64,000 nt of DNA from Linyphia triangularis (taxonomy: Eukaryota; Arthropoda; Arachnida; Araneae; Linyphiidae). The position numbers and the translations under genes are program-made. Where the stretch lies: the NCBI GenBank assembly GCA_963978545.1, contig OZ021730.1:8191796-8255795 (forward strand), in the 5' to 3' direction. The notes below the pieces were generated by a model that was not told the DNA's origin, searched no databases, and was given only the letters and a program-made list of their open reading frames with translations. This document shows, piece after piece, positions 32,568 through 44,075 of this stretch. How positions within the stretch are numbered: position 1 is the stretch's first letter; every line of letters begins with the position of its first letter.

Positions 32568-33235
32568 AGTAATAAAATCTAATCCTTTACATCCACTTTT
32601 CGATCATATTTTTAACCCATCATATGAAAGAATTTTTAATGCCCGACCATCTTTTATACCATCTTTTTCATTGAGAGTTAAAAACATTCTCTTATTCCAT
32701 CAGGTGGATAACCTTAGAGTTATTCCTCTAACTTTCCCAATTTCACCTTGGCATCATCATGAAATTACAATTTTTAACACTTTCTCAAATTTTAAAAAGT
32801 CTGAGACCCCTGACACTGTTTTTAAAAGTATCTTTTATGAACATCGTAATAATTTTTCTCATTTCAAATCCATTTTTACTGATGGCTCAAAAAGCCAGGG
32901 TCACGTGGGTTCGGCTGCTGTTATCGACAATGTTACCTTGTCGATAGAGCTACATCCTAGCTGCTCAATTTTTTCAGCTGAATCCCGTGCCATTCTGCTG
33001 GCTCTGGATTTTATTTCAAAGAACTCTTATAAAATGTGGATTATTTACACGGATTCCAAGAGATGTCTTGACGCTCTTGGCAATCCTTTTTCACAAAATC
33101 ATCCATTCATTATGGAAATTTTAACTCATCACTACAGACTTTTAAACAAAGGTTTTAACATTTTCTTTTGTTGGATCCCTGGTCATGTGGGTATCATGGG
33201 TAATGAGAGCGCCGATGTCATTGCTCGAGTGAATC
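32568..33235 (+). pseudogene. LINE fragment E: RNase H part of a third A-like subfamily
   Basis: Reads FNARPS-like linker, FTDGSKSQGHVGSAAV, AESRAILLALDF, YTDSKRCLDAL and WIPGHVGIMGNESADVIAR, then stops abruptly at 33235. The sequence is A-like but distinct from A1-A3. It lies head to tail between B2 and B3 on the opposite strand, with no hairpin, so both ends were cut by rearrangement. Confidence 0.8.
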
Positions 33236-34287
33236 TCTAAATGAACGAAGGATATTAAAAGGGTTAGAGGGCTTCTCTTGAGAGAATCCCCCTTTAGCTG
33301 ATTTCAGTTTTATTGCTGCAAAGCCTTAGATTTGGCTAGAGATTTCTTTAAAATCGTTGGTCGTTTCGTTACCTCTATAGATGGTCGTTGAGGTAACTTG
33401 ATAAGAGATGATGCAGGCTCAGTTTCAGTTTGTGTGCTTTTGCTGATGAAAGTTTTTTTGCAAACATCAGCATAGGCAACACCAACACGAGGTGTCCTAG
33501 ACTCAAATAGTTTTTTAGCTTCGAAGTAAGACAAATTCTGGTTCACTCGCACGGTCTGTATTTCTTTTTCTTTTACCCACTGTGGACATGATCGAGAGTA
33601 TGACGGATGTGTGCCATCACAATTGACACACTTCTAGGGTGCTTTGCAGTTAGCACTATCATGTCCAGTACCTGCACAACGTGCGCATGTTTCCGTTTTC
33701 CCACGGCAAGCTGTTTGTGAGTGACCATATTTTTGGCACTTGAAACGGCGTAGTGGGTTCGGTATATATGGACGTACACGGCAGTTCAGATATCCGGCTT
33801 TTACGTGCGATGGTAATGTGGGTAAATCAAAAGTGATAATTAGATGTTTAGTTGGTATTATATTCCCATCTCATCGTATTGTTATGCGGTGGACGGCTGA
33901 AACATTCTGATCACGAAGGTGATCGAGTATCTCGTCCTCCGCTGTACGGTACAGGTCTGATTCAGACACAACACCACGATATTTATTAAGGGAACCATGT
34001 TCAGTTACCGTTACCGGGAGTGAGCCAAAATTTTCAATTTTTAAGATGTTTTTAGCTTGCTGATGGTTGCAAACTTCAACTAATAGGTCACCGGACCTCA
34101 GTTTTTTAACTGAAGCCGTTTCACCAACCAACGACTTCAAAGTTTTCTCTATTAAGAAAGGAGAGACCTTTTCAAAGGATCCCTCCTTACGATGCACCAC
34201 AAAAAACTTGGCAATAATGCAATTTAACGCTTGAGAACTTTGTTGCTCCCCGCTGGGGGGAGAAGAAGAAGATTGTGTACTTTCCAT
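33236..34287 (-). pseudogene. LINE B3 ORF1, truncated
   Basis: Starts MESTQSSSSPPSGEQQ and reads FFVVHRKEGSFEKVSPFLI, SVKKLRSGDLLVEV and LRDQNVSAVHRITIR. A TGA replaces the next Arg (R-to-stop), then the frame continues with the first knuckle (CRFKCQK region, partly altered) and CANCDGTHPSYSRSC-like sequence, with another stop after CKAP. The last codons read NPFNILRSF, then the copy ends. Confidence 0.78.
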
Positions 34288-34880
34288 GAGAGTATGAATG
34301 ACAAATTGGGGCACTAGAGTCCCACCCACCATGGAGTCCTCAATGTCGGGGATAGTGCATACCGGCAAGCAATAAAATGAGAAAGGAAAAGAAAACATCA
34401 ACTAAACTATTGCGCACGGCATAACACTAACGGGCTGTCCAGTACCTATACGCGAACGACTCATCCCTGTAGAAGCCTCCACCCTTAACGAGGTTCCCAG
34501 CAGATGAGCCGGACCCTTGATCCCTAGCCGCCGACGAAGTCGGACGACCAGCCGATTGATACACACGGGACCAATGTGCACCTCCCGTTTATCTGAAGCA
34601 AGGGCCAAAGTAGAGTATTGGGACAGTATGTCGCCCCTCAACTACCAGGATCCCCCTTTCCAGGGACACGGGTCTCCACGCACGGCAAACACGTGGGTGA
34701 TTTAATCCCCAAGAGAAGCTGATTGCATCAGAGCGGCGCAAAGCTTCTCAAGGGGAGCCCTCACCTCAGAAGAGGTAACCACAATGAGGGAAGGAAGGGA
34801 AGCCAAACGATACATACAAAACCAAAACGAGAAGGTAAAACAGAAGGAGGGATAGATCACTGGGGAGCCCCGGGGTTGTG
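34288..34880 (-). promoter_or_regulatory. LINE 5' UTR (B3), main part
   Basis: Same leader as in A1/B1. The first ~54 bases lie beyond the SINE at 35059-35112, ending in the CCCCTCAGGGG palindrome. Confidence 0.82.
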
Positions 34881-35058
34881 GTTGGTTGTATTCAGATTAT
34901 CTGGCGCCGTCACCATCACGAGGGCTATAATGCGCCGAAACATTTTGTCATTTAACAAACCAACATACATTTACAAACACCCATGCCAAACACGGGACTC
35001 GAACCCGCAACCTCGCGGTCTAGAAGCCAGCATGCTAACCACTATACCGTTTGGTCGG
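34881..35058 (-). mobile_element. tRNA-derived SINE, full length (subtype II)
   Basis: Target duplication CCCCGGGGTTGTG at 34868-34880 and 35059-35071. It lies inside the LINE B3 leader. Confidence 0.93.
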
Positions 35059-35212
35059 CCCCGGGGTTGTGAAGCCCGTATTTACTTATAGAAAGTAAAC
35101 CCCCTGAGGGGATCCTTTCAGAGAGATATTTTTGAATATCTAAACTATCGAATTATGAAGGAAAAAAAATTTCATTTTTTTCAAAATTCTAGACTAGAAT
35201 ACCCCCTTAACA

Positions 35213-35803
35213 AGTCTGGAGCACTTTAATAACATATGTCATCCAATAGCTCCTGACATATTATCTCTGTTACACAAACTTGAGAGGAAAGGTTTTGTTA
35301 TTTTATTTTGCTGGGTACCTAGTCACGTGGGGATTTCTGGAAATGAATTGGCGGACTCTGCTGCTAAAGCGGCGTCAATCCCGTTTCAGCAGCCAGTCCC
35401 CTACCAAGACATTAAATCATCTATTCATAAGTTTATTTTTTCTTTGCGCCAAGAAGCATGGGATTTGCAAACCAACAACAAACTTCACAGCATTAAAAAT
35501 CATCTTCATATGTGGCCAGTAAATCCAATGCGTCGGACAGATGTCAAACTGACTCGTCTGCGCATTGGTCACACCCGATTCACGCCTCGACATCTATTAC
35601 TGGGAGAAGATTCGCCCGTTTGTGATATTTGTCGTTGCGATATTACTGTGCACCATATTTTAATTTCATGTCCAAAATTTTATTCACAACGTCTTAAATT
35701 TTTTAAAAGTACCATTTTAAAACTTGAAGATTTGATTGGGGAAAACCCCCATCCAAATCTTTTTGCCTTTCTAAGAATGATCGGTTTCCTACATCACATC
35801 TAG
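35213..35803 (+). pseudogene. LINE B4 ORF2, C-terminal part
   Basis: Reads the RNase H end WVPSHVGISGNELADSAAKA, the linker, the CX2CX7HX4C finger (CDICRCDITVHHILISC) and the complete end FLRMIGFLHHI with its stop. It serves as the reference for the ends of B1 and B5. No start or catalytic core. Confidence 0.83.
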
Positions 35804-35954
35804 TGTTTTTAATCATATCTATTTTTAAACTTTGATAAACTTTTTCATAATTTTTAAAATAAGCTTTTAATGTATTTTAATTCTTTTATATCGCATCTCA
35901 CCATTTTCATATATTTATAATTCATCCGCCATCATTCTCTTTTATCGTTTGTTT

Positions 35955-35987
35955 GACGCAGCATGGCCCTAGTGCTGCCTTTGCGCC
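35955..35987 (+). promoter_or_regulatory. LINE 3'-terminal hairpin (B4)
   Basis: GACGCAGCATGGCCCTAGTG then CTGCCTTTGCGCC; one outer pair is weakened to A-C by the G-to-A change. Confidence 0.65.
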
Positions 35988-36017
35988 ATAAAAAACTCAA
36001 ATAAACAAACAAACAAA

Positions 36018-37036
36018 ATCATCAACAGCATTATCGAGGTCACTAGCATTATTAATAGTGTTGGGCAGCGAGTATGTGTGTTCAAGAATGTTTTGAAAAG
36101 TGTTCCAATTAGTGTCAAAAGTAGTGTAGGGGTGAGGGGGGGGGGTGGCGGGGTAGGTTAGCATTAAAGTCAATAAGGATGGGGTTGTGATCGGACGAGA
36201 GTTCAGACCTGGATTTGATGTAGAAATTAAAGTTGATATCTCTGATTAACATTATATCAATAGTATTAGCAATAGAATTAGTGCCGAAGCGAGTTGGGGG
36301 GGGGGGGGGGGCAGCAATTTGAAAGTTGTTGTTATCGGCGTACTGAGTAAGGAGCCTGCTTGCTCTATTTACATTATGGTTCCATCTATTATGTTTGGCA
36401 TTAAAGTCCCCGCAAAGAATTATACTATTATTAATGTTAGCGATGGAAATAATATCATTAATAAAGGTGGCATGAGGGTGATTTGGAATGTAAACAGAAG
36501 CAATAGTAAAAGGGGTGGAGCTAGCCGAAGTGACAGTAACGATAATGGCCTCGATACGTTGTAGGGGGGGGGGGGGTACATGGTGGTGGGGAATAGTGTT
36601 ATTAATGAAGATGGCAGTTCCATGAATAGGGGATTTATCAGTTCTAGTAGATCTATCATTTCTATAAAGGGTGTAATTAGGAATATTAACTGCCGACCAA
36701 ACGGTATAGTGGTTAGCGTGCTGGCTTCTAGACCGCGAGGTTGCGGGTTCGAGTCCCGTGTTGGCATGGATGTTTGTAAATGTATGTTGGTTTGTTAAAT
36801 GACGAAATGTTTCGGCGCATTATAGCCCTCGTGTTGCTGACGGCGCCAGATTATCTGAATACAACCAACCAACTAGGAATATTAACTTTAATGTGGGGGG
36901 ACAAGTTGGTTTCCTGCAAGAGGATAAGATCACGGAGGTATTTAGAGACGAAGTTCCTAAGTTCTGCAATTTTAGAGGGAAGACCGTTCGCGTTCCAGTG
37001 GCAAACTCTAAATCCAGCAATTTTGTTATTAAACAT
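36018..37036 (-). pseudogene. LINE C ORF2, endonuclease part
   Basis: Starts MFNNKIAGFRVCHWNANGL at 37036 with ILLQETNL soon after, then SINE 36692-36873, then IHGTAIFIN, SVYIPNHP, ILCGDFNAKHNRWN and SSDHNPILI in the reading frames that follow: a complete AP-like endonuclease motif set. Poly-G tracts in the plus strand (36131-36147, 36296-36311, 36566-36577) break the frame. The ATG overlaps the ORF1 end in AATGTTTAA, an arrangement unlike A or B. Confidence 0.8.
36692..36873 (+). mobile_element. tRNA-derived SINE, full length (subtype II)
   Basis: Target duplication TAGGAATATTAACT at 36678-36691 and 36874-36887. Inserted in LINE C ORF2. Confidence 0.93.
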
Positions 37037-37167
37037 TAGCGGTTACGTTAGCAAGTTTTAATAGTAAAGGCATAATAGAGGTGAACATTTTCATCATGTC
37101 ACGTATGGATTCAAATATCTGCTGAGATTGCTTAGCGTTTTCTTTAAGAATAGAATAGAGGTCGTCG

Positions 37168-37350
37168 GGTTGGTTGGTTGTATTCAGATTATCTGGCACC
37201 GTCAGCAACACGAGGGCTATAATGTGCCGAAACATTCGTCATTAGACAAGCCAACATACATTTACAAACACCCATGCCTAACACGGGACTCGAACCCGCA
37301 ATCTCGCGGTCTAGAAGCTAGCACGCTAACCACTATACCGTTTGGTCGGC
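37168..37350 (-). mobile_element. tRNA-derived SINE, full length (mixed subtype)
   Basis: Target duplication AGAGGTCGTCG at 37157-37167 and 37351-37361. It combines the subtype I body (GGCTTGTCTAATGACGAATG) with the subtype II end (CTGAATACAACC). Inserted near the end of LINE C ORF1. Confidence 0.92.
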
Positions 37351-37960
37351 AGAGGTCGTCGTGAATTTGATTGTTGGAGGTGGTTGGTTTGTTGACATTA
37401 GGAAGTTCGTTTATATTGGAGCTGGCTGCTTGTGCATAAGAAAATCCACTATCAAGACGGCGAGAGTTAACATGGGGACTATTAAAATTGTTTTGAAAGG
37501 GTTGAGAATTGGTATTGTTTAGTTGTTGACGATTGTTTAGAGGGGGGTTTTCAGAGTTGACAGGGCGTTTTTGAGTTAATTTAGGGAAAGCATTACATCC
37601 TCTATAGTTGGCGGGGTGGTCTCCTCCACAATTAGCACATTTAGGGGGGTTATCAGAGTCTTTATTTGGGCAGTCAGAAGAGTTGTGGGTGCCAGCGCAC
37701 CTGACACAACGGGTTTTGATGGCGCAATTACTGGAACTGTGAAAAAATCCTTGACACCACCAGCACTGGCTAACGAAACCTGGTCGATTGAATTTTTCGA
37801 CTTCAACAGTCATGTAGAGGAGTTTTTTAACCTGGAAAATGGTCTGTTCAAAAATTTTATCCTGGTGATTTAGAGTTAATTGGTATATGGGGAGGGGTGC
37901 AATTGTTCGAAATCTTTTTAGTTGTACAATTCTGTCGACGGAATATCCCAATTCTTCTAG

Positions 37961-38595
37961 CCCCTCAGGGGGTTTACTTTCTATAAGTAGACACGGGCTT
38001 CACAAACCCGAGGTGCCCCAGTGATCTAACCCTTCGTCTGTTTGTACCTTCTCATTTTGGGTTTTATATTTATCGTTTGTTTTCTCTTCTTTCCCTCATT
38101 GTGATTACCTCATCTGAGGTGAGGGCTCCCCTTGAGAAGCTTTGTGCCGCTCTGTTGCCATCAGCTCCTCTTGGGGATTAAATCACCCACGTGTTTGCCG
38201 TGCGTGGAGACCCGTGTCCCTGGAAAGGGGGATCCTGGTAGTTGAGGGACGACATACTGTCCCAATACACTACTTTGGCCCTTGCTTCAGATAAACGGGA
38301 GGTGTACATTGGTCCCATGTGCATCAATCGGCTGGTCGTCCGACTTCGTCGGCGGCTTGGGATCAAGCGTCCGGCTCGTCTGCTGGGAATCTCGTTAAGG
38401 GTGGAGACATCTACAGGGACGAGTCGGTCGCGTATAGACACTAGATAACCTGATGGTGTTACACCGTGCGTAACAGTTTAGTTACTATTTTTTTGTTTCC
38501 TTGGTTTTGTTGCTTGCCGGTGTGCACCATCCCTGATATCGAGGACTCCATGGTGGGTGGGATTCTAGTGTCCGAATTTCTGTTAAATTTTTCTT
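37961..38595 (+). promoter_or_regulatory. LINE 5' UTR (A2)
   Basis: Leader with CCCCTCAGGGG start, CTTTCTATAAG hairpin, CACGTG E-box and the GACTCTAGTGTCCGAAT end. A few private changes (CACAAACCCGAG at the start). Confidence 0.85.
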
Positions 38596-39998
38596 ATGAT
38601 GGCTTCTTCTTTCTCCAGCCCCACGGGAGGCCTAAATCCCCAAACATTGAATGGTAACAAAAGACAACTAAACAACGAAAACACTATCACAGCAAAAAAA
38701 CAAGCTCAAACTATTAGTAATTCCATCACAGTTGAACCATCTTCCTCTAATATTCTTATACCCACTACATCTCCATCATTTCTAATAGTTCAATCTGAAG
38801 ACGGCAAGTTAAGCCAAATGTCCCCATTTTTTATACAGAAAGGAATAAAGGGAATCTGCGGCAACGAACCAAAGATGATAAAAAAACTTAAATCAGGCGA
38901 CTTTCTAGTCGAAACCAAAGACTCAAGACAATCTCAATACCTACTTGCAGCTACAACAATAGGAAATTTACCCATAACTGTTACACCACACAGAGGTCTT
39001 AATTCATGCCGAGGGGTGATATCAGAATCCGACCTTCAGCATGTTGAAGAGTCGGAGATTCTTAAAGAACTATCACCCCAAGGTGTCATAGATGTTCACC
39101 GAATTAATATCAAGAGAGACGGTAACATCATAAAAACTAAGCATATTATTTTAACTTTCAGCACCCCTAAACTCCCCAATAGAATAACTGCTGGTTATTT
39201 AAGTTGCCCAGTACGTCCTTTTATTCCTAATCCGCTAAGATGCTTTAAGTGCCAAAAGTTCGGGCACTCCAAAAATGCTTGCAGAAGTCAAACCGAGACT
39301 TGCGCAGTGTGTGGCAGCAATGAACACCAATCTGAAGGCTGCCAAGCCGAGCCCACCTGCGTTAACTGCAATGGAAAACATCCATCCTTTTCCAGGAAGT
39401 GCCCAACTTACGATAAAGAAAAGCAAATCCAAATAATAAAAACCAACAATAACATCCCATATCCCGAAGCCAGAGCTATCTACGAAACTACAATAGAAAA
39501 TTCTATGGCCAAAACAATAGCTAAAACAACAATAGTTCCCAAACCAGCTCAAGTAAAATCTATAACCACACAAACTGATATCCACATCCCAAATACCAGA
39601 ATGTCACCCGAAGAACTCCTTAAATGCTTTTCCTCACCGGCTAAAAACAATAACTCTTCTTCTCAAACAAACCCAATTCCCGGCACTTCAAAAGTAACAG
39701 GAAATTCCATCAAAACCTCTGTAAAAAACAAAAAAAATTGGAAACAAAGCAATCAAATAAACCTGGAGGACTTCTAAAAAATAAAATACAAACGAAAATC
39801 CAATTAAATACTCAACAAAAAATTGACACAAAGAAAGGGAAGTCGGAATCATCTGAAACATCAACCGATGATGAAGCAGATGTCATCTCGGGTCTTGATC
39901 CAGGTGACATGGAGGTCGACCCAGGCCTCGAGACCCCTGCTCTTCTCCAACCGAGGAGCAAGTCAAAAGACCGGCGGATCGGCAATCTTTCTAAATAA
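38596..39998 (+). pseudogene. LINE A2 ORF1, one frameshift
   Basis: Begins MMASSFSSPTGGLNPQT and reads the conserved SFLIVQSEDGKL, SGDFLVETKDSRQSQYL and GVISESDLQHVEESEIL blocks. Three zinc knuckles are intact (CFKCQKFGHSKNAC, CAVCGSNEHQSEGC, CVNCNGKHPSFSRKC). A one-base shift in an A-run near 39735 moves the tail to another frame, where KGKSESSETSTDDEADV and the usual RRIGNLSK end follow. Confidence 0.87.
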
Positions 39999-40006
39999 AA
40001 TTCAAT

Positions 40007-43000
40007 ATATTTTCTTGGAACTGTCGTGGTTTCCACCACAATTCGGTAGATATAAAACATCTTGTAGATTTGCACAAACCTGTCTGTTTCTGTTTGCAAG
40101 AGACTCTCTTGAAGCCTTTTCAGAGCTCTCTTATTAGGGGGTATAGTCCCCTACGTAAGGACTATATCAGTGGCTACAGAGCTAGCGGTGGTGTTGCTAT
40201 ATTTACATCCAACAGCAGTCCATCCACCCCGCTATCGCTCACGACCACCTTACAAGCTGTTGCCGTTAGAGTCGCTATAAAAAATCAACTAGTCACAGTA
40301 TGCTCAGTTTACCTCCCCCCTAATCGTAACATCCGACAAGCAGATTTAGACAGACTTTGTGACCAGCTTCCACCCCCTATTATGTTAATGGGGGATTTCA
40401 ATGGTCACAATCCTCTTTGGGGTAGCCCAGATATTAACAACCGTGGAAGACAGATTGAAAAATTTGTAGAGGATCAGAATCTCTGTCTCCTCAATGATGG
40501 GCAACATACATACTTCCACACCCCATCGAGGACGTTTCACGCAATCGATCTTGTCTTATGTTCACCATCTCTCCTACATCTATGGTCGTTTCATGTCGGA
40601 CGGGATCCCTACCATAGTGATCATTTTCCCGTCCGACTGGAGATGTTAGGAGTTGGTGCTGTTCCCCGTACTCGTGTCCCTCGTTTCAAAATAGAATCAG
40701 CAGATTGGGAACAGTTTTCCTCCCTCGTCCAGTTCTCTGACGAGATGGTGAACCAAGATGACATCGATGATGCAGTTAATTTTGTCACCCACGCCATCTT
40801 GGAAGCTGCTCGCTTTTCCATACCTATGACATCTACCAATCTACCGAAAATACCAAAACCGTGGTGGAACCACGAATGTAAAATTGCTCACAAAAAGCAG
40901 AGGAAGGCCTGGGGTAAGTTTCGTCGATACCCCACTGAAGCCAACCTCATCGCTTTTAAATGTGCTCGAGCTGCAGCTCGTAGAATCCGCCGGCGTAGCC
41001 AGAAGGAATCTTGGATGCTCTATGTCAGCACTATAACATCGAATACCTCTTCAAAAAGTGTTTGGAGCAAAGTAAATAAAATCAAGGGCCAGTATCCTAG
41101 ACACTCCATTTCTATCTTGGAGACTAATCTAGGAATTGTCTCGGACCCTAAAGGTATTGCTGACACCCTGGCTGACTCTTTTGCTAACGTATCTAGCAAC
41201 TCGAATTACCAAGAGCCATTTGCTACTATTAAACGTAATGCTGAGAAAACTAAATTAAACTTTACACCCACCGAGTTGGAAGACTATAATGCTGATTTCA
41301 CCATGGCCGAGTTAATGCGAGCTCTTTCAAACACTCGCGGCTCGGCTGTTGGTCATGATGAAATCCATTATAGTATGCTGAAACATCTCCAGCCTTTCCA
41401 ACTCAAGTTCATTCTCAAGCTGTATAATAAGATCTGGCGGGAAAATAAATTTCCGTCAGCATGGCAACGTGCTCTTGCAATTCCAATTGTCAAGACAGGT
41501 AAAGATCCTAAGAGTCCTTCCAGCTACAGACCAATAGCTTTGACCAGCTGCTTATGCAAGCTATTGGAAAAAATGGTCAATGCTCGTCTTCTGTTTTATT
41601 TAGAAGATAACAATTGTCTCTCTCGGTTCCAGAGTGGTTTCCGCCGTGGAAGAAGTACACTTGACAACCTGCTCCTCCTTGAAACATCCATTCGGGAGGC
41701 TTTTGTCAATCGGAACCATTTGGTGTCTGTATTTTTCGACATGGAGAAAGACTATGACCGTACTTGGAGATATGGTATCCTCAGAGACCTACATAATTTA
41801 GGTCTCAGAGGAAATTTACCACTCTTTATTGAGAATTTCCTTTCTCGGAGAGTCTTCCAAGTACGCGTCAACTCCATCTTATCAGATGAGTATATTCAGG
41901 AGCAAGGCGTTCCCCAGGGAAGTGTATTGAGTTGCGCACTGTTTATCATCAAAGTCAACAACATTATGACCTGCCTACCACCTGCAGTGTCTGGATCGTT
42001 ATTTGTCGATGACTTTCAAATATCGTGCGCCTCTATTAACATGTCTCTTATCGAAAGACAGATGCAAATTGCAATCAGAAGGATTTCAGACTGGGCCATT
42101 CAGAATGGCTTTGCATTCAATACGCAAAAGACCGTGGCCATGCACTTCTGCAGGAAACGTGAGCTTCATAACGACCCTGAGCTTTTTATAAATGGGGCTC
42201 AGATACCTATTGTATCAGAAACTAAGTTCCTTGGGGTCATCTTCGACCCGAAGCTCACTTTCCTGCCTCATATAAAACATCTGAGATTAAAGTGCACTAA
42301 AGCTCTGAATCTTCTGAAGGTGCTTTCTAACACTTCCTGGGGTGCTGATACTACCTCCATGCTACGGATATACAGATGCCTTGTTCGTTCCAAACTTGAT
42401 TATGGTTCCGTGGTGTACGGATCCGCCCGAAAATCGGTGTTAATACTCCTCGACCCTGTTCACCATAATGGTGTCAGAATCGCATCAGGAGCCTTCCGTA
42501 CATCACCAATCCCAAGTGTGCTTAATGTATGTGTGGAACGACCTCTGAAACTAAGACGAGACAAGCTGTCTTTAAAATTTTATTTCAAAATTAAAAGTCA
42601 CTCACGTCATCCTCTCTCACATAATATTTATAATCCATGTCATACAAGACTTTTTAATGCACGCCCTTCTTTTATTCCATCATTTTCATTGCGAATTCAA
42701 TCAATTCTTACATCCCATCAACTTGATAACTTCAGGATTCATCCTATCACATACACTCATCCTCCTTGGCATTCTCATCACATAAAAGTTGTAAATATTT
42801 TTAGTAATTTTAAAAAGTTGGGAACTCCAGATATAGTTTTTACGCAGCTATTTTATTATCACAGACATAACTTTTCTAATTTTAAAGCGGTATATACGGA
42901 TGGGTCGAAAAGCCAGGGGCATGTCGGAGCTGCCGCAGTCCATGATAATACCATCATGTCTAGAGAACTGCACATTAGCAGCTCCATTTTTACAGCTGAG

Positions 43001-43442
43001 TCCCTGGCTATTCTCTTGGCCTTGCAATATATTTTACAACAAGGTCACGGCCAGTGGATTGTTTATACAGATTCTAAGAGCTGTCTGGATGCATTGAAAA
43101 ATCCACTGAGCCAAGCCCATCCGTTCATTTTAAATATTTTAAAGATTCATACAACACTTTTAGAGAGAGGTTTTAACATTCTTTTTTGTTGGATCCCAGG
43201 TCATGTGGGGATCATGGGTAACGAGCGCGCAGACACAATAGCTCGAACTGCAAGTGGACCTAGGAGCACTTGGCTCTGCCCTGACGACGCAAATAAAGCT
43301 TGTGACACTGCTCTGTCTCTCACTTGGCAGGCCATGTGGGATGCACAGACAGTTAACAAGCTGCGTTCGCTTCAGCCCTCAATTTCCGGATTCACCCCTG
43401 TACAGCAATCCCGGAAAAGGGAAGTGCTCCTGACACGCCTTA
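40007..43442 (+). pseudogene. LINE A2 ORF2, first part, interrupted by LINE A3
   Basis: Homology starts at 40007 with ATA where A1 and A3 have ATG, so the initiator is lost; the next in-frame ATG is at 40070. The frame is otherwise open through LQETLL, GDFNGHNPLWG, SDHFP, RPIALTS, LFVDDF, YTDGSKSQGHVG and WIPGHVGIMGNERAD to LLTRL, where A3 begins. One change in a motif: FDMEKDYDRTW instead of EKAYDRTW. The rest follows A3 at 49302. Confidence 0.9.
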
Positions 43443-44075
43443 CCCCTCAGGGGGTTTACTTTCTATAAGTAAATACGGGCTTCACAACCCCGGGGCGCCC
43501 CAGTGATCTATCCCTCCTTCTGTTTTATCTTCTCGTTTTGGTTTTGTATTTATAGTTTGACTTCTTTCTTCCCTCGTTGTGGTTACCTCTTCAGAGGTGA
43601 GGGCTCCCCTTGAGAAGCTTTGTGCCGCTCTGTTGCCATCAGCTTCTCTCGGGCATTTAATCACCCACGTGTTTGCCGTGCGTGGAGACCCGTGTCCCTG
43701 GAAAGAGGGATCCTGGTAGTTGAGGGGCGACATACTGTCCCAATACACTACTTTGGCCCTTGCTTCAGATAAACGGGAGGTGCACATTGGTCCCGTGTGT
43801 ATCAATCGGCTGGTCGTTCGACTTCGTCGGCGGCTAGGGATCAAGCGTCCGGCTCGTCTGCTGGGAATCTCGTTAAGGGTGGAGACTTCTACAGGGACGA
43901 GTCGTTCGCGTATAGGTGCTGGATAACCTGTTAGTGACATACCGTGCGTAACTGTTTAGTTACGATTTTCTTTCTTTTCATTATTTTAGTTGCTTGCCGG
44001 TATGCACTAACCCCGAGATCGCGGACTCCACGGTGGGTGGGACTCTAGTGCCCGAATAAAAATAAACTAAAACAT
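43443..44075 (+). promoter_or_regulatory. LINE 5' UTR (A3)
   Basis: The cleanest leader: CCCCTCAGGGGG, TTTACTT/AAGTAAA hairpin with a TCTAT loop, GGGCTTCACAACCCC, E-box CACGTG near 43667, ending GGGACTCTAGTGCCCGAAT. Only 54 nt of A-rich sequence and less separate this from the ORF1 ATG. Confidence 0.87.

Larger units (their letters stand above)
33236..35112 (-). mobile_element. LINE B3, 5' end intact, 3' cut in ORF1
   Basis: Minus strand: leader from the CCCCTCAGGGG start near 35112, SINE 34881-35058 inside the leader, ORF1 from 34287, truncated at 33236. No ORF2 remains. Confidence 0.82.
35213..36017 (+). mobile_element. LINE B4, 5'-truncated, 3' end intact
   Basis: Contains the last part of ORF2 (35213-35803), the 3' UTR, the hairpin (35955-35987, with GACGC instead of GGCGC on the left arm) and an AAACAAACAAAC tail. 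It abuts LINE C at 36018. Confidence 0.85.

Noticed and set aside
36018..37951. A host CCHC zinc-finger gene
   Set aside because: The Pre-C2HC plus knuckle order and the overlapping downstream endonuclease identify it as ORF1 of LINE C.
43443..43560. HDV-like self-cleaving ribozyme at the LINE 5' end
   Set aside because: The two simple hairpins do not fit the nested double-pseudoknot order by eye. A covariance-model search could overturn this.
43482..43940. 152-codon antisense frame in the LINE A3 leader as a gene
   Set aside because: It recurs only because the leader is repeated, has no recognisable domain, and is shortened in other copies.
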